NCBI RefSeq assembly: GCF_947497915.1 | Contig: NZ_CANMIJ010000001.1 | Span: forward strand, 1,423,611 to 1,487,610 | Direction: 5' to 3' | Origin: an uncultured Erythrobacter sp. | GTDB taxonomy: Bacteria; Pseudomonadota; Alphaproteobacteria; Sphingomonadales; Sphingomonadaceae | Length of the DNA stretch: 64,000 nucleotides | Shown: positions 1 to 6,752 of the stretch, piece by piece | Layout of the letters: the number at the start of each line of letters is the position of its first letter | How positions within the stretch are numbered: position 1 is the stretch's first letter | The notes under the pieces: generated by a model | Databases searched by the model: none | Seen by the model: the letters and a program-made list of their open reading frames with translations, nothing else | Told to the model about the DNA's origin: nothing | Made by a program: the position numbers and the translations under genes

Positions 1-287
1 TCATTCGATGCCGCCGCTTTCGCTTTGGCTTCAGCGATCAGAGACTGGGCCGCAGCGCGATTTTCATTCTCGCGCTCACGCCATGCCTCTTCCTGATCGT
101 CGGCCGCGTCACGGGCCGCCTGAGCAGCAGCCAGATCGTCTTTGATCTGATTGTCGCGCAGTTCGACCGTACCCATCACTTTGGGCACCATACCGCGTCC
201 GATGACGAAGAATGTGATGCCGAAAAAGATCAGAGTCCAGAAAACCTGGCTCGACCAGAATTCGGGCAATTGGGCTATCTGAGGCAT
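1..287 (-). CDS. atpF: ATP synthase F0 subunit b/b' (partial, C-terminus beyond window)
   Basis: Peripheral-stalk subunit of the proton-translocating F0 sector. The visible N-terminus starts MPQIAQLPEFWSSQVFW, continues with one membrane segment (about residues 12-34, ending FFVIGRGMVPK), then turns into a charged alanine-rich helix (about residues 45-95), the usual b-subunit dimerisation helix. The frame is open to the left edge, so the C-terminus is missing. The start with a SSQVFW motif and short lead is typical of the b' copy in alphaproteobacteria that carry two b-type subunits; a second b gene would be expected just outside the window. It is last in the visible order atpI-atpB-atpE-atpF', the standard F0 operon order. 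The b versus b' assignment is inference; membership of the family is firm. Confidence 0.9.
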   Translation of the reverse strand, partial: MPQIAQLPEFWSSQVFWTLIFFGITFFVIGRGMVPKVMGTVELRDNQIKDDLAAAQAARDAADDQEEAWRERENENRAAAQSLIAEAKAKAAASN

Positions 288-320
288 GGGCCGGGTCCGA
301 AGCTTGCTAGAATAAAAGAG

Positions 321-357
321 ATAAACGGGCCGGCTGACACAAGTGCCCGCCAGCCCG
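321..357 (-). terminator. Hairpin between atpE and atpF' (possible attenuator)
   Basis: Read on the minus strand, CGGGCTGGC (349-357) pairs with GCCGGCCCG (326-334) with one G-U pair, followed by TTTAT. It lies in the atpE-atpF' gap. A weak terminator here would let atpE, needed in many copies per complex, be expressed above the downstream b subunits. The T-run is short, so this could equally be an mRNA-stabilising hairpin. Confidence 0.4.
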
Positions 358-375
358 CAAAATCAGATCAGTCGA

Positions 376-603
376 TTAGGCGACGAAGATCAGGATCATC
401 GCAACGACGAACGCCAGCAGGCCGAGAAGCTCGGCTGCGGCGAAGCCGATGAACAAACGACCCTGTTGGCCATCAGCTGCGCCAGGATTGCGCAGTGCGC
501 TTTCGAGGAACGAACCAAAGACGTTACCCACGCCGATGGCTGCCATACCGGCACCGATTGCTGCAAGGCCTGCGCCTACGAGCTTGGCTGCTTCTGCTTC
601 CAT
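376..603 (-). CDS. atpE: ATP synthase F0 subunit c (ring proteolipid)
   Basis: Seventy-five residue hairpin protein forming the rotating c-ring of the inner-membrane ATP synthase. Two hydrophobic helices (about residues 8-34 and 51-74) flank a polar loop RNPGAADGQQ. The first helix has the small-residue packing pattern GAGLAAIGAGMAAIGVG, and the proton-carrying carboxylate is Glu58 in FAAAELLGLL. The length is normal for alphaproteobacterial c subunits. No Na+-specificity signature is evident, so proton coupling is expected. It sits between atpB and atpF' with short gaps, in operon. Identification is secure. Confidence 0.97.
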   Translation of the reverse strand: MEAEAAKLVGAGLAAIGAGMAAIGVGNVFGSFLESALRNPGAADGQQGRLFIGFAAAELLGLLAFVVAMILIFVA

Positions 604-652
604 GATAAAAACTCCTTGAAAATCAAAACTATTGGAATGGAATTAAGTGAAC

Positions 653-1444
653 TCAGTGAAGGTGCTCTGCGTCGTTGATATACAGCGACGTTAGCAGAGC
701 GAAAACATATGCCTGAATGCCTGCGACCAGAATTTCCAGCGCGCTGATGGCGATCATCAATGCAAAACTTGGAACGGCCACAATCACGCTCGTCATCGCG
801 CCGGCATTGATGCCGTCGATCACGAAGCTGGACAGAACTTTCAAAAGAACGTGTCCCGCCATCATCGCCACGAACAAACGCAGAGCTAGGCTGAATGGGC
901 GGATCAGGAACGAGAAGAACTCGATCAGCGCAATCGGCAAAACCATCGGCGCCGGGGTGCCGTGCGGTACGAACAACGTGAAGAATTTGATGCCGTGCTT
1001 CCAAAAGCCAACGATCAGAACAATCGAGAAGCTGAGCACAGCGAGAACACCGGTCACCGTAAAGTGGCTGGTGAAGGTGAACGGGTGGAGACCCAAAACA
1101 CCAATTGGGAGCAGGCCAAGAAGGTTTGCAAAGAGGATAAACATAAACAAGCTAAAGATGTAGGACACATATTTGCGTCCCTCTTTGCCTACGTTCGCTT
1201 CCAACATGTCATCGATAAAGCCGGTGAAGCTTTCGACGGCCATTTGCCAACGGCCAGGCACCAGCTCACGCTTCATCCCGCCAGCCACAAACGCCCACAG
1301 CAGGACGACCGTGATGGCCATCCACAGCGCGGAGTTGGTGAACGCGATGTTGAAACCTTCGGCCAACGACCAGTTCTCCGAACCGAATACCGGCTCGATG
1401 AGGAACTGCTTCATCGGATCGACTTTTGCCTGTTCGGCTGCCAC
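653..1444 (-). CDS. atpB: ATP synthase F0 subunit a
   Basis: Stator subunit that provides the proton half-channels next to the c-ring. The 263-residue product has five or six hydrophobic segments and the family signature SLALRLFVAMMAGH, whose Arg189 corresponds to the essential arginine opposite the c-ring carboxylate. The start is a GTG at 1442-1444, preceded by AGGGAC about ten bases upstream, giving MAAEQAKVDPMKQF, a lead usual in sphingomonads; an ATG ten codons later (1414) is possible. It follows atpI by about 40 bases and precedes atpE by about 50. Confidence 0.95.
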   Translation of the reverse strand: MAAEQAKVDPMKQFLIEPVFGSENWSLAEGFNIAFTNSALWMAITVVLLWAFVAGGMKRELVPGRWQMAVESFTGFIDDMLEANVGKEGRKYVSYIFSLFMFILFANLLGLLPIGVLGLHPFTFTSHFTVTGVLAVLSFSIVLIVGFWKHGIKFFTLFVPHGTPAPMVLPIALIEFFSFLIRPFSLALRLFVAMMAGHVLLKVLSSFVIDGINAGAMTSVIVAVPSFALMIAISALEILVAGIQAYVFALLTSLYINDAEHLH

Positions 1445-1485
1445 TTTTGGTCGGTCCCTAAATTAAGTTGCGGCGAAAACTCTGG

Positions 1486-1821
1486 TCAGGTGCCCGTATC
1501 GGGCCCGTTAGAGCTGTTATTCGCCGCTCGAATAATGTTCCTGAAGGCCACGCCGATTCCGAGGAATAAACCAACCAACAGACCCCAGGGCAAAGTTCCG
1601 ACCAGTGCATCAAACGCCCAGCCGATTACCATGCCTCCGAATATCCCACCGAGCAGATCCGCCAGTACCCGGTTGCCGCTGCGATAATTCGCATCAGCCC
1701 CTTTGACCTTTGGCTTGGTGCGTTCGTCTTCGCGCTCGTTTGCGGCTTTTAACCGCGCTTCGAGCGCATCGATCCGCGCATCCTCAGCGATGGGTTCTCG
1801 TGCAGGCTTTTCTTCGCTCAT
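1486..1821 (-). CDS. atpI: ATP synthase assembly protein AtpI / AtpZ-like
   Basis: First gene of the F0 operon, a small membrane protein that helps c-ring assembly in related bacteria. The 111-residue product has a charged, lysine/glutamate-rich N-terminus (about residues 1-45) and two transmembrane helices rich in glycine (LADLLGGIFGGMVIGWAFDA and LLVGLFLGIGVAFRNI). I place the start at ATG 1819-1821 (MSEEKPAREP), preceded by a GGA about ten bases upstream, rather than at a TTG nine codons earlier. The family is poorly conserved in sequence, but position, length and topology agree. Confidence 0.9.
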   Translation of the reverse strand: MSEEKPAREPIAEDARIDALEARLKAANEREDERTKPKVKGADANYRSGNRVLADLLGGIFGGMVIGWAFDALVGTLPWGLLVGLFLGIGVAFRNIIRAANNSSNGPDTGT

Positions 1822-1997
1822 GCCAGCTTCCGTCTTAGGGGGTTGCAAGGCACACGCTTAGAAGTGCCCGCCGAGGGCGCCGCTCCCTTAGAAGGGGGGC
1901 ATATTCGAGTCAACCGTAGTGGGTGTGTATTTGCCGCACAAATGCTTGCAAAAGGGGACGGGAACGGCACAGCCAGAGGGCCGCGCGCATTATTCCG

Positions 1998-2387
1998 TTA
2001 CGGACAGCGCGGATCGCGTTGTGGCGGCGCGCTGGTGCGGGTTTGCCACGAACCATCGGGCGCCTGATATTTTTCGCCCGAAACTGTCCGCGCGATTGCC
2101 TGACACCCAGCCGAAAGAGCGTACTCTTCCAGCGTCGCGTTGTTTTCCTGCGCCTTGCGCGCGTAAACAGCGCGGCGTTTGATATTGATATCATTCACCA
2201 GACGTTGAAGCTGAGGCGTCGCATTGCCGACAACGCCCAGATACCCGTCGGTTTTTTCACCGACCTGGCCGGACGAACGTGCCGCTGCATAGGCAGGGTC
2301 ACGCTGAGCCTGTGCAGGCACAGCGACGGCGGTCAAAGCAGCAATTGCAGCCGCGGCTCCTAGTGTGAATTTACGCATCATCATCAT
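1998..2387 (-). CDS. ydbL: YdbL family periplasmic protein (DUF1318)
   Basis: Small secreted protein, third gene of a ydbH-ynbE-ydbL set. It begins with four consecutive Met codons; the first (2387) has AGGA six bases upstream. A signal peptide (FTLGAAAAIAALTAVAVPAQA) ends near residue 27. The mature part holds the DUF1318 pattern: GEKTDGYLGV, then VNDINIKRRAVYARKAQENN and a region with CQAIARTVSGEKYQAPDG. In Escherichia coli YdbL is a periplasmic partner that influences the YdbH-YnbE bridge used for phospholipid transport to the outer membrane (family knowledge). At 129 residues it is slightly longer than the 108-residue E. coli protein. Confidence 0.88.
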   Translation of the reverse strand: MMMMRKFTLGAAAAIAALTAVAVPAQAQRDPAYAAARSSGQVGEKTDGYLGVVGNATPQLQRLVNDINIKRRAVYARKAQENNATLEEYALSAGCQAIARTVSGEKYQAPDGSWQTRTSAPPQRDPRCP

Positions 2388-2423
2388 TTTCTATCCTACT
2401 TCTTTGTCAGGATTGCAGGCGGA

Positions 2424-2603
2424 TCAAAAGATATCCGCGTTCTCATCAATCGTGTTGGCCGCATCCTCTGCCAGCCGGTAAATCACTTCTTGCCGGATAT
2501 TGATGTTTAGCTCGATCACGATCGGCTCCTCCGGCGCAGCGACATTGATGCACCCGCTAAGAGCCAACGCGCCGATCGCGCCCAATCCGGCTTTGCCCGT
2601 CAT
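2424..2603 (-). CDS. ynbE: YnbE family outer-membrane lipoprotein
   Basis: Small lipoprotein that in E. coli pairs with the C-terminus of YdbH to complete a lipid-transport bridge at the outer membrane. Starting at ATG 2601-2603 gives 59 residues with a compact lipoprotein signal ending in the lipobox LSGC (Cys18), followed by the family segment VIELNINIRQEVIYRLAEDA. This start has AAGGACAGGG directly upstream and matches the roughly 61-residue E. coli protein. A longer frame to 2684 overlaps the ydbH stop as ATGA, but puts 27 polar residues ahead of the signal peptide, so I reject it as the start. Gap to ydbL is 36 bases. Confidence 0.85.
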   Translation of the reverse strand: MTGKAGLGAIGALALSGCINVAAPEEPIVIELNINIRQEVIYRLAEDAANTIDENADIF

Positions 2604-2680
2604 TCGCCCTGTCCTTTTGCGTCCGCTATTCACGTCCGTTCCACTGGCAGCATTAAGAATTCCGGTCAATTTCATGAATG

Positions 2681-5600
2681 TCATGGCGTATCGTCGCTTT
2701 CTGAAGGTTGAACGGGCGATTCATCATCGCGTCTAATTTCGTTTGCGGGAGGCGTTTCTGTGTCTGGCGGAGATTGATCAGGCTGAGACTCTGCAAATGG
2801 CGAATTCGGCGCAAACCGGCCGCCATCGACCGACAACAGCCCCTTATCCACCGGATTGCCAAGGTATTCGGGGTCAAAGAAAGACCGTACCATCGTCGCC
2901 AACTGATAGAAATTTTGCGAGCGCACGTTGACGTTAAACCGGATCGGCAATTTCGCCAGTTGCCGCGTCACGAGGTTTTTACTCGCGGTATCCCCTTGGC
3001 GGACCCCATCGATTTTAAAGCTGGTCACGATTTCACCGGCCAGACTGCCGTCCAATCCAATGCTCATCTGCTTGTAATCAAGCGAGCGCAGCGACTGGAA
3101 CGCGAAGTTCGTAATGGCGCCCATATCCTCATAGGTCAGTTCACCAATGTACGACACGTTGCCGCCCGGCGGACGAGAAATCAGAAGGCCCCTGCCAATT
3201 GTGCCATTACCCTCATCATCAAACAGGATCGGGACAGAACCGTCGAACGTTCCGGTCGCGCCAAGATTGGTCAGCTCCATTTGCGCAATAAAGGTCGCCG
3301 CATCCAAAGCGACGATTTCAAAGACATAGAGCTGTTCACCGGGCGTGCCGTATCGGATGTCGACAGGCTGCAGGATCAGTTCTCCGCCCATGAACGGCCA
3401 ACGTGCATCGCTGACAGCGATCAATTCGCCATTGGTCATGGAATAGACCACGCGGCCACCCAGCACCTCGATACCCGGATTGATCGATCCGATCTCGATG
3501 ACTTGCGATGGTGCCGTTGAAAGATTGATCAGATCGGTGAATTCAACCGTGCCGCGCAGGCCATCAATCGGGCCAAAAGTTGCCGCAAGATCGAGGCCCT
3601 GCGTGCCGAATGTGCCTTCGCTGGTGATCGTATCCCCGATCCAGGCAACGCTGCCTTCGCCCGACACGATGCCGTCCGCGAACGCAATGACACCTTTGGG
3701 CAGGTAACTGAGGTCTTCAGGACGCAATTGATCGTCCAATACAACACCGGGCACATCGATGGCCGCGCCGCCCTCCCCGCTGCCCAGATTGTGCTTAACA
3801 TCGACGCGGGCGATTAATCGCCCTGAACCGGGGTTCAGCAAGGATGCACGCGCCGCAATATCATTCCCGGCAAGGCGCAATGTCGCATCCTGCGCGATCA
3901 AGGGTTCGAACCGCGCTTCGCCGTCTGTTCTCTCGGTCAGGATAAAGGTGCTGTCCTCAACCACCAGCGCTTCGTCCGTGTAAGACCAGCGTCCCGCTAG
4001 GCCAGACAGGTCGAGCGGTACGAAATCGAGCTGCGCTTCCGCTCCTGTGAACACGCCGCCGAGCTCTTCGAAGCCGCCTGCGAGTGCATCTGTTTTCAAG
4101 CTTAAACTGCTGCCTTCTGCACCAATAACAGCCACCACATCGCTCAAAACGAAATTGCCGGGATAGGCCACCGAGGCCGCGCCGGCGGACAAACGCGTTG
4201 GAGAATCGGCAAGCAGGCCTTCCAGTTCGATATCTCGCGTCGCAACATCAATGCTCAGAGTGTCGTCATAACGCACCATTGCTCCGTCAGCTGCGGGGCA
4301 GATAGCCAAAGAACGGCCATCGAGCGCCAATTGATAAAGCGACAGCGTCCGAAACCGGACTTCGCTGCACCTGCGCCCTAAAGTTAACCCGTTCGCAGCG
4401 CTCCATGCCCCCTCGACCGGCACTTCAAGGCCGGAAACATTTCCGCCCGGTAAAACGCCCGCAGCGGTTAGAGCGCCGTTGAAGCTGAAATCGCCGCTGC
4501 GGCTCTGCTCCACTTGCAAGCGAGGGATCGCGATACGGTCTTGCCCCTCGGCATATTCGGCCATCGCCATTCTTAGCGAAAGAGCGCCGCCTGTACCTTG
4601 TTCCATCCGGCCATTGATGCGCGGCAATCCGGCTCCGCCTGTCACGAAGTTACCGCTAAGCCGTCCGCCTGCATTCGCGCTCGTCCAGCTGACACGCGAC
4701 AGCGCCATCAGCGCATCACCGTTCGCACTGGTCACCCGCCCCTCTGGCACTAGCACGGTCAGCGCATCCTCATTCTGGCGAACAGTCACATTTGCTGTCA
4801 GATCGGCATTCGCCGCAGCAATTGTGAAGTTCCGGTCAAATTTTTCGAGCAGCGCGGCGAGCATCGTGCCTTCGGCGCCCGACTTCGCGGTATCGAGCAT
4901 CGCGCCGAGATCACGCGAAGCGGAAATCCCGCCGCCAGTCACATCTGCATCCCAATCGCTGCGCGCAAAATCAACATCACTGCGGATTGCTCCGTCTGCG
5001 CGCAACTCGCGCACAGATAGATACGGCGCAGCAATATCGTTTGCCGTAATGTCGTGGCGCAAGTTTAGACCGCTTTCGCTCCAGCTGAGATCAACATCGC
5101 CAGCAATTCTGGCGCTGGAGCTCTCTTCATATGACAGTCTCTCCGCGGCCAACGCGATCGAACCGCCCAGCGCTGAAAAATCATCGGTCAATGAAAGGTC
5201 AGCAGTGGCATCCGCGCTTGTCAGCGTCACACCCTCACAAGAAATCGCGCTAAAGCGGACGGGGCCATTGAATGAGGCCACACCGTTGTCCGTGTTCAAA
5301 TCGCCGAACGCGGTTGCTGTGCGAGCGCTGCAGCCATCTGTGCCGACACCCGGCGCGGTGATCGCAAGCTCGCCCACAAAGCCATCTTCCAGCATGCCTT
5401 CACCGTTCAACTTCGCGGCAACCGCGCCAAAGTCGCTTTCGAGCAGGGCGCGACCATCGCGGATGGCGATATCAAGCGCCGGCAAAGCTGCAGGCTCGTC
5501 ACTCTCGGCGAAAATCACGGGATCCAGAGCTCCAAAACTCAGTTTTCCATCGAGATACGTGCCATAAAGCCGCGGTTTGACGACCTCTATCTCGCCAAGG

Positions 5601-5923
5601 ACTGGCCCTGCCCACCCAAATTCGAGATCGACAGTGACCTCTTCGATAAACAGATCGGGCTTAGCTGGGTCGCCCACCACGAGATTTCGCAGCAATTGTT
5701 TTTGCGGTGTGATCGAGACGATTTCATAAGTTGCGGGCAACTCGAGCCGCTCCAGCTCTGTCTCGATAATATTTCCGGCAATCCGTTCGCGCGACATCCA
5801 TGCGATCACTATCGCGGTGGCCAACAGTGCAAGCACAAGCAACAGCGCCCGCCACCGCCGCTTGCGGGGCAGTGCCAGCCGTTTGCGCGGCATAGAATCG
5901 CTATGATCGGCGGCGCTTGCCAT
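2681..5923 (-). CDS. ydbH: YdbH family AsmA-like intermembrane lipid transport protein
   Basis: Giant periplasm-spanning protein of the AsmA-like superfamily, anchored in the inner membrane; in E. coli YdbH, with TamB and YhdP, carries phospholipids to the outer membrane. About 1080 residues: a basic N-terminus (PRKRRW), one signal-anchor helix (LLLVLALLATAIVIAW, about residues 25-42), then a long beta-rich body of repeats (GxLSFG, DVDLSWSESGLNLR and similar) and a C-terminal region TYEDMGAITNFAFQSLRSLD typical of the family's dicarboxylate-transport domain. The end (from about residue 1035) is Pro/Asp/Glu-rich and looks disordered. The start is uncertain: ATG at 5923 is used here; a GTG at 5935 and an ATG at 5893 are in frame, and none has a strong ribosome site. 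Confidence 0.88.
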   Translation of the reverse strand: MASAADHSDSMPRKRLALPRKRRWRALLLVLALLATAIVIAWMSRERIAGNIIETELERLELPATYEIVSITPQKQLLRNLVVGDPAKPDLFIEEVTVDLEFGWAGPVLGEIEVVKPRLYGTYLDGKLSFGALDPVIFAESDEPAALPALDIAIRDGRALLESDFGAVAAKLNGEGMLEDGFVGELAITAPGVGTDGCSARTATAFGDLNTDNGVASFNGPVRFSAISCEGVTLTSADATADLSLTDDFSALGGSIALAAERLSYEESSSARIAGDVDLSWSESGLNLRHDITANDIAAPYLSVRELRADGAIRSDVDFARSDWDADVTGGGISASRDLGAMLDTAKSGAEGTMLAALLEKFDRNFTIAAANADLTANVTVRQNEDALTVLVPEGRVTSANGDALMALSRVSWTSANAGGRLSGNFVTGGAGLPRINGRMEQGTGGALSLRMAMAEYAEGQDRIAIPRLQVEQSRSGDFSFNGALTAAGVLPGGNVSGLEVPVEGAWSAANGLTLGRRCSEVRFRTLSLYQLALDGRSLAICPAADGAMVRYDDTLSIDVATRDIELEGLLADSPTRLSAGAASVAYPGNFVLSDVVAVIGAEGSSLSLKTDALAGGFEELGGVFTGAEAQLDFVPLDLSGLAGRWSYTDEALVVEDSTFILTERTDGEARFEPLIAQDATLRLAGNDIAARASLLNPGSGRLIARVDVKHNLGSGEGGAAIDVPGVVLDDQLRPEDLSYLPKGVIAFADGIVSGEGSVAWIGDTITSEGTFGTQGLDLAATFGPIDGLRGTVEFTDLINLSTAPSQVIEIGSINPGIEVLGGRVVYSMTNGELIAVSDARWPFMGGELILQPVDIRYGTPGEQLYVFEIVALDAATFIAQMELTNLGATGTFDGSVPILFDDEGNGTIGRGLLISRPPGGNVSYIGELTYEDMGAITNFAFQSLRSLDYKQMSIGLDGSLAGEIVTSFKIDGVRQGDTASKNLVTRQLAKLPIRFNVNVRSQNFYQLATMVRSFFDPEYLGNPVDKGLLSVDGGRFAPNSPFAESQPDQSPPDTETPPANEIRRDDESPVQPSESDDTP

Positions 5924-5960
5924 ATCCGCACACACTTGCGCGAACGCTTGGTCAAAGGCA

Positions 5961-6740
5961 ATGAAGTGTGAGGGTTATCCGTTGGGGAACGCAGTGCCAG
6001 AAACCGATAACAGCTTTGATTTCGGACAAGAGCCGAAAGGCAACGCCGAAAATGCTTCGGATGCGGGCAAGCAAGCCGGGCTTGGCCACCGATCGAGGTT
6101 GCGCGAACGTTTGCTGAAAGGCGGCGCAGAGGCGCTGGCTGATTATGAAGTGCTCGAATATTTGCTGTTCGCCGCGATCAAACAAGGCGACACGAAGCCT
6201 GTTGCCAAGGAGCTTCTCAAGCAATTTGGCACCTTGGCGGGCGTGCTCAACGCCGATCCCAAAGCATTGCAACGGGTAAAAGGCGTGGGAGAAACCAGTG
6301 CAGCGGCCCTGAAAGCTGTGTCAGTCGCCGCGCGGCGGATGGCCCGCAGCGAAGTCACACAAAAGCCGATCCTATCCAGCTGGCAGGCTCTCATCGATTA
6401 TCTCGCGATTGATATGGCGCACCTCACCGTTGAGCGCGTCCGCGTGCTGTATCTCGACACAAAAAACCGCCTGATCGACGATCATCACGTGGGCGATGGC
6501 TCGATTGACGAGGCCGCAATCCATCCGCGTGAAGTGATCCGGCGGGCGATGGATGTGGGCGCAAGCGCGCTAATCCTCGTCCACAATCACCCTAGCGGCA
6601 ATCCGGAGCCAAGCCGGGCCGATATCCAGATCACAAAGAAGATTGCGGAAGCAGGCCGCTTGCTGGGCGTGACGCTGCACGACCACGTGATCATTGGCCG
6701 CGAAGGTCATGTAAGTCTTCGCGCCAAAGGCCTGATTTAA
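5961..6740 (+). CDS. radC: RadC family protein (JAB/MPN metalloprotease fold)
   Basis: About 259 residues. The N-terminal half has helix-hairpin-helix features (RLRERLLKGGAEALADYEVLEYLL, quoted in parts, and LQRVKGVGETSAAALK), the C-terminal half a JAB-type zinc site with HNHPSGNPEPSRAD (two His, Ser and Asp ligands) and the upstream Glu in the preceding strand. RadC was once linked to DNA repair, but its role is unsettled in the literature. It is divergent from ydbH and convergent with the transglutaminase gene, so probably monocistronic. A GTG at 5994 preceded by GGGGA is a credible alternative start that removes eleven residues. Confidence 0.92.
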   Translation: MKCEGYPLGNAVPETDNSFDFGQEPKGNAENASDAGKQAGLGHRSRLRERLLKGGAEALADYEVLEYLLFAAIKQGDTKPVAKELLKQFGTLAGVLNADPKALQRVKGVGETSAAALKAVSVAARRMARSEVTQKPILSSWQALIDYLAIDMAHLTVERVRVLYLDTKNRLIDDHHVGDGSIDEAAIHPREVIRRAMDVGASALILVHNHPSGNPEPSRADIQITKKIAEAGRLLGVTLHDHVIIGREGHVSLRAKGLI

Positions 6741-6752
6741 AGCCAGTTTTGC

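Noticed and set aside
2604..2684. Longer YnbE frame starting at 2684
   Set aside because: Places a polar stretch before the lipoprotein signal; the internal ATG has a better ribosome site and gives the family length.
4479..5567. 362-codon plus-strand frame inside ydbH
   Set aside because: Ser/Ala/Pro/Arg-rich shadow frame, no motif, no ribosome site; ydbH on the other strand is coherent throughout.
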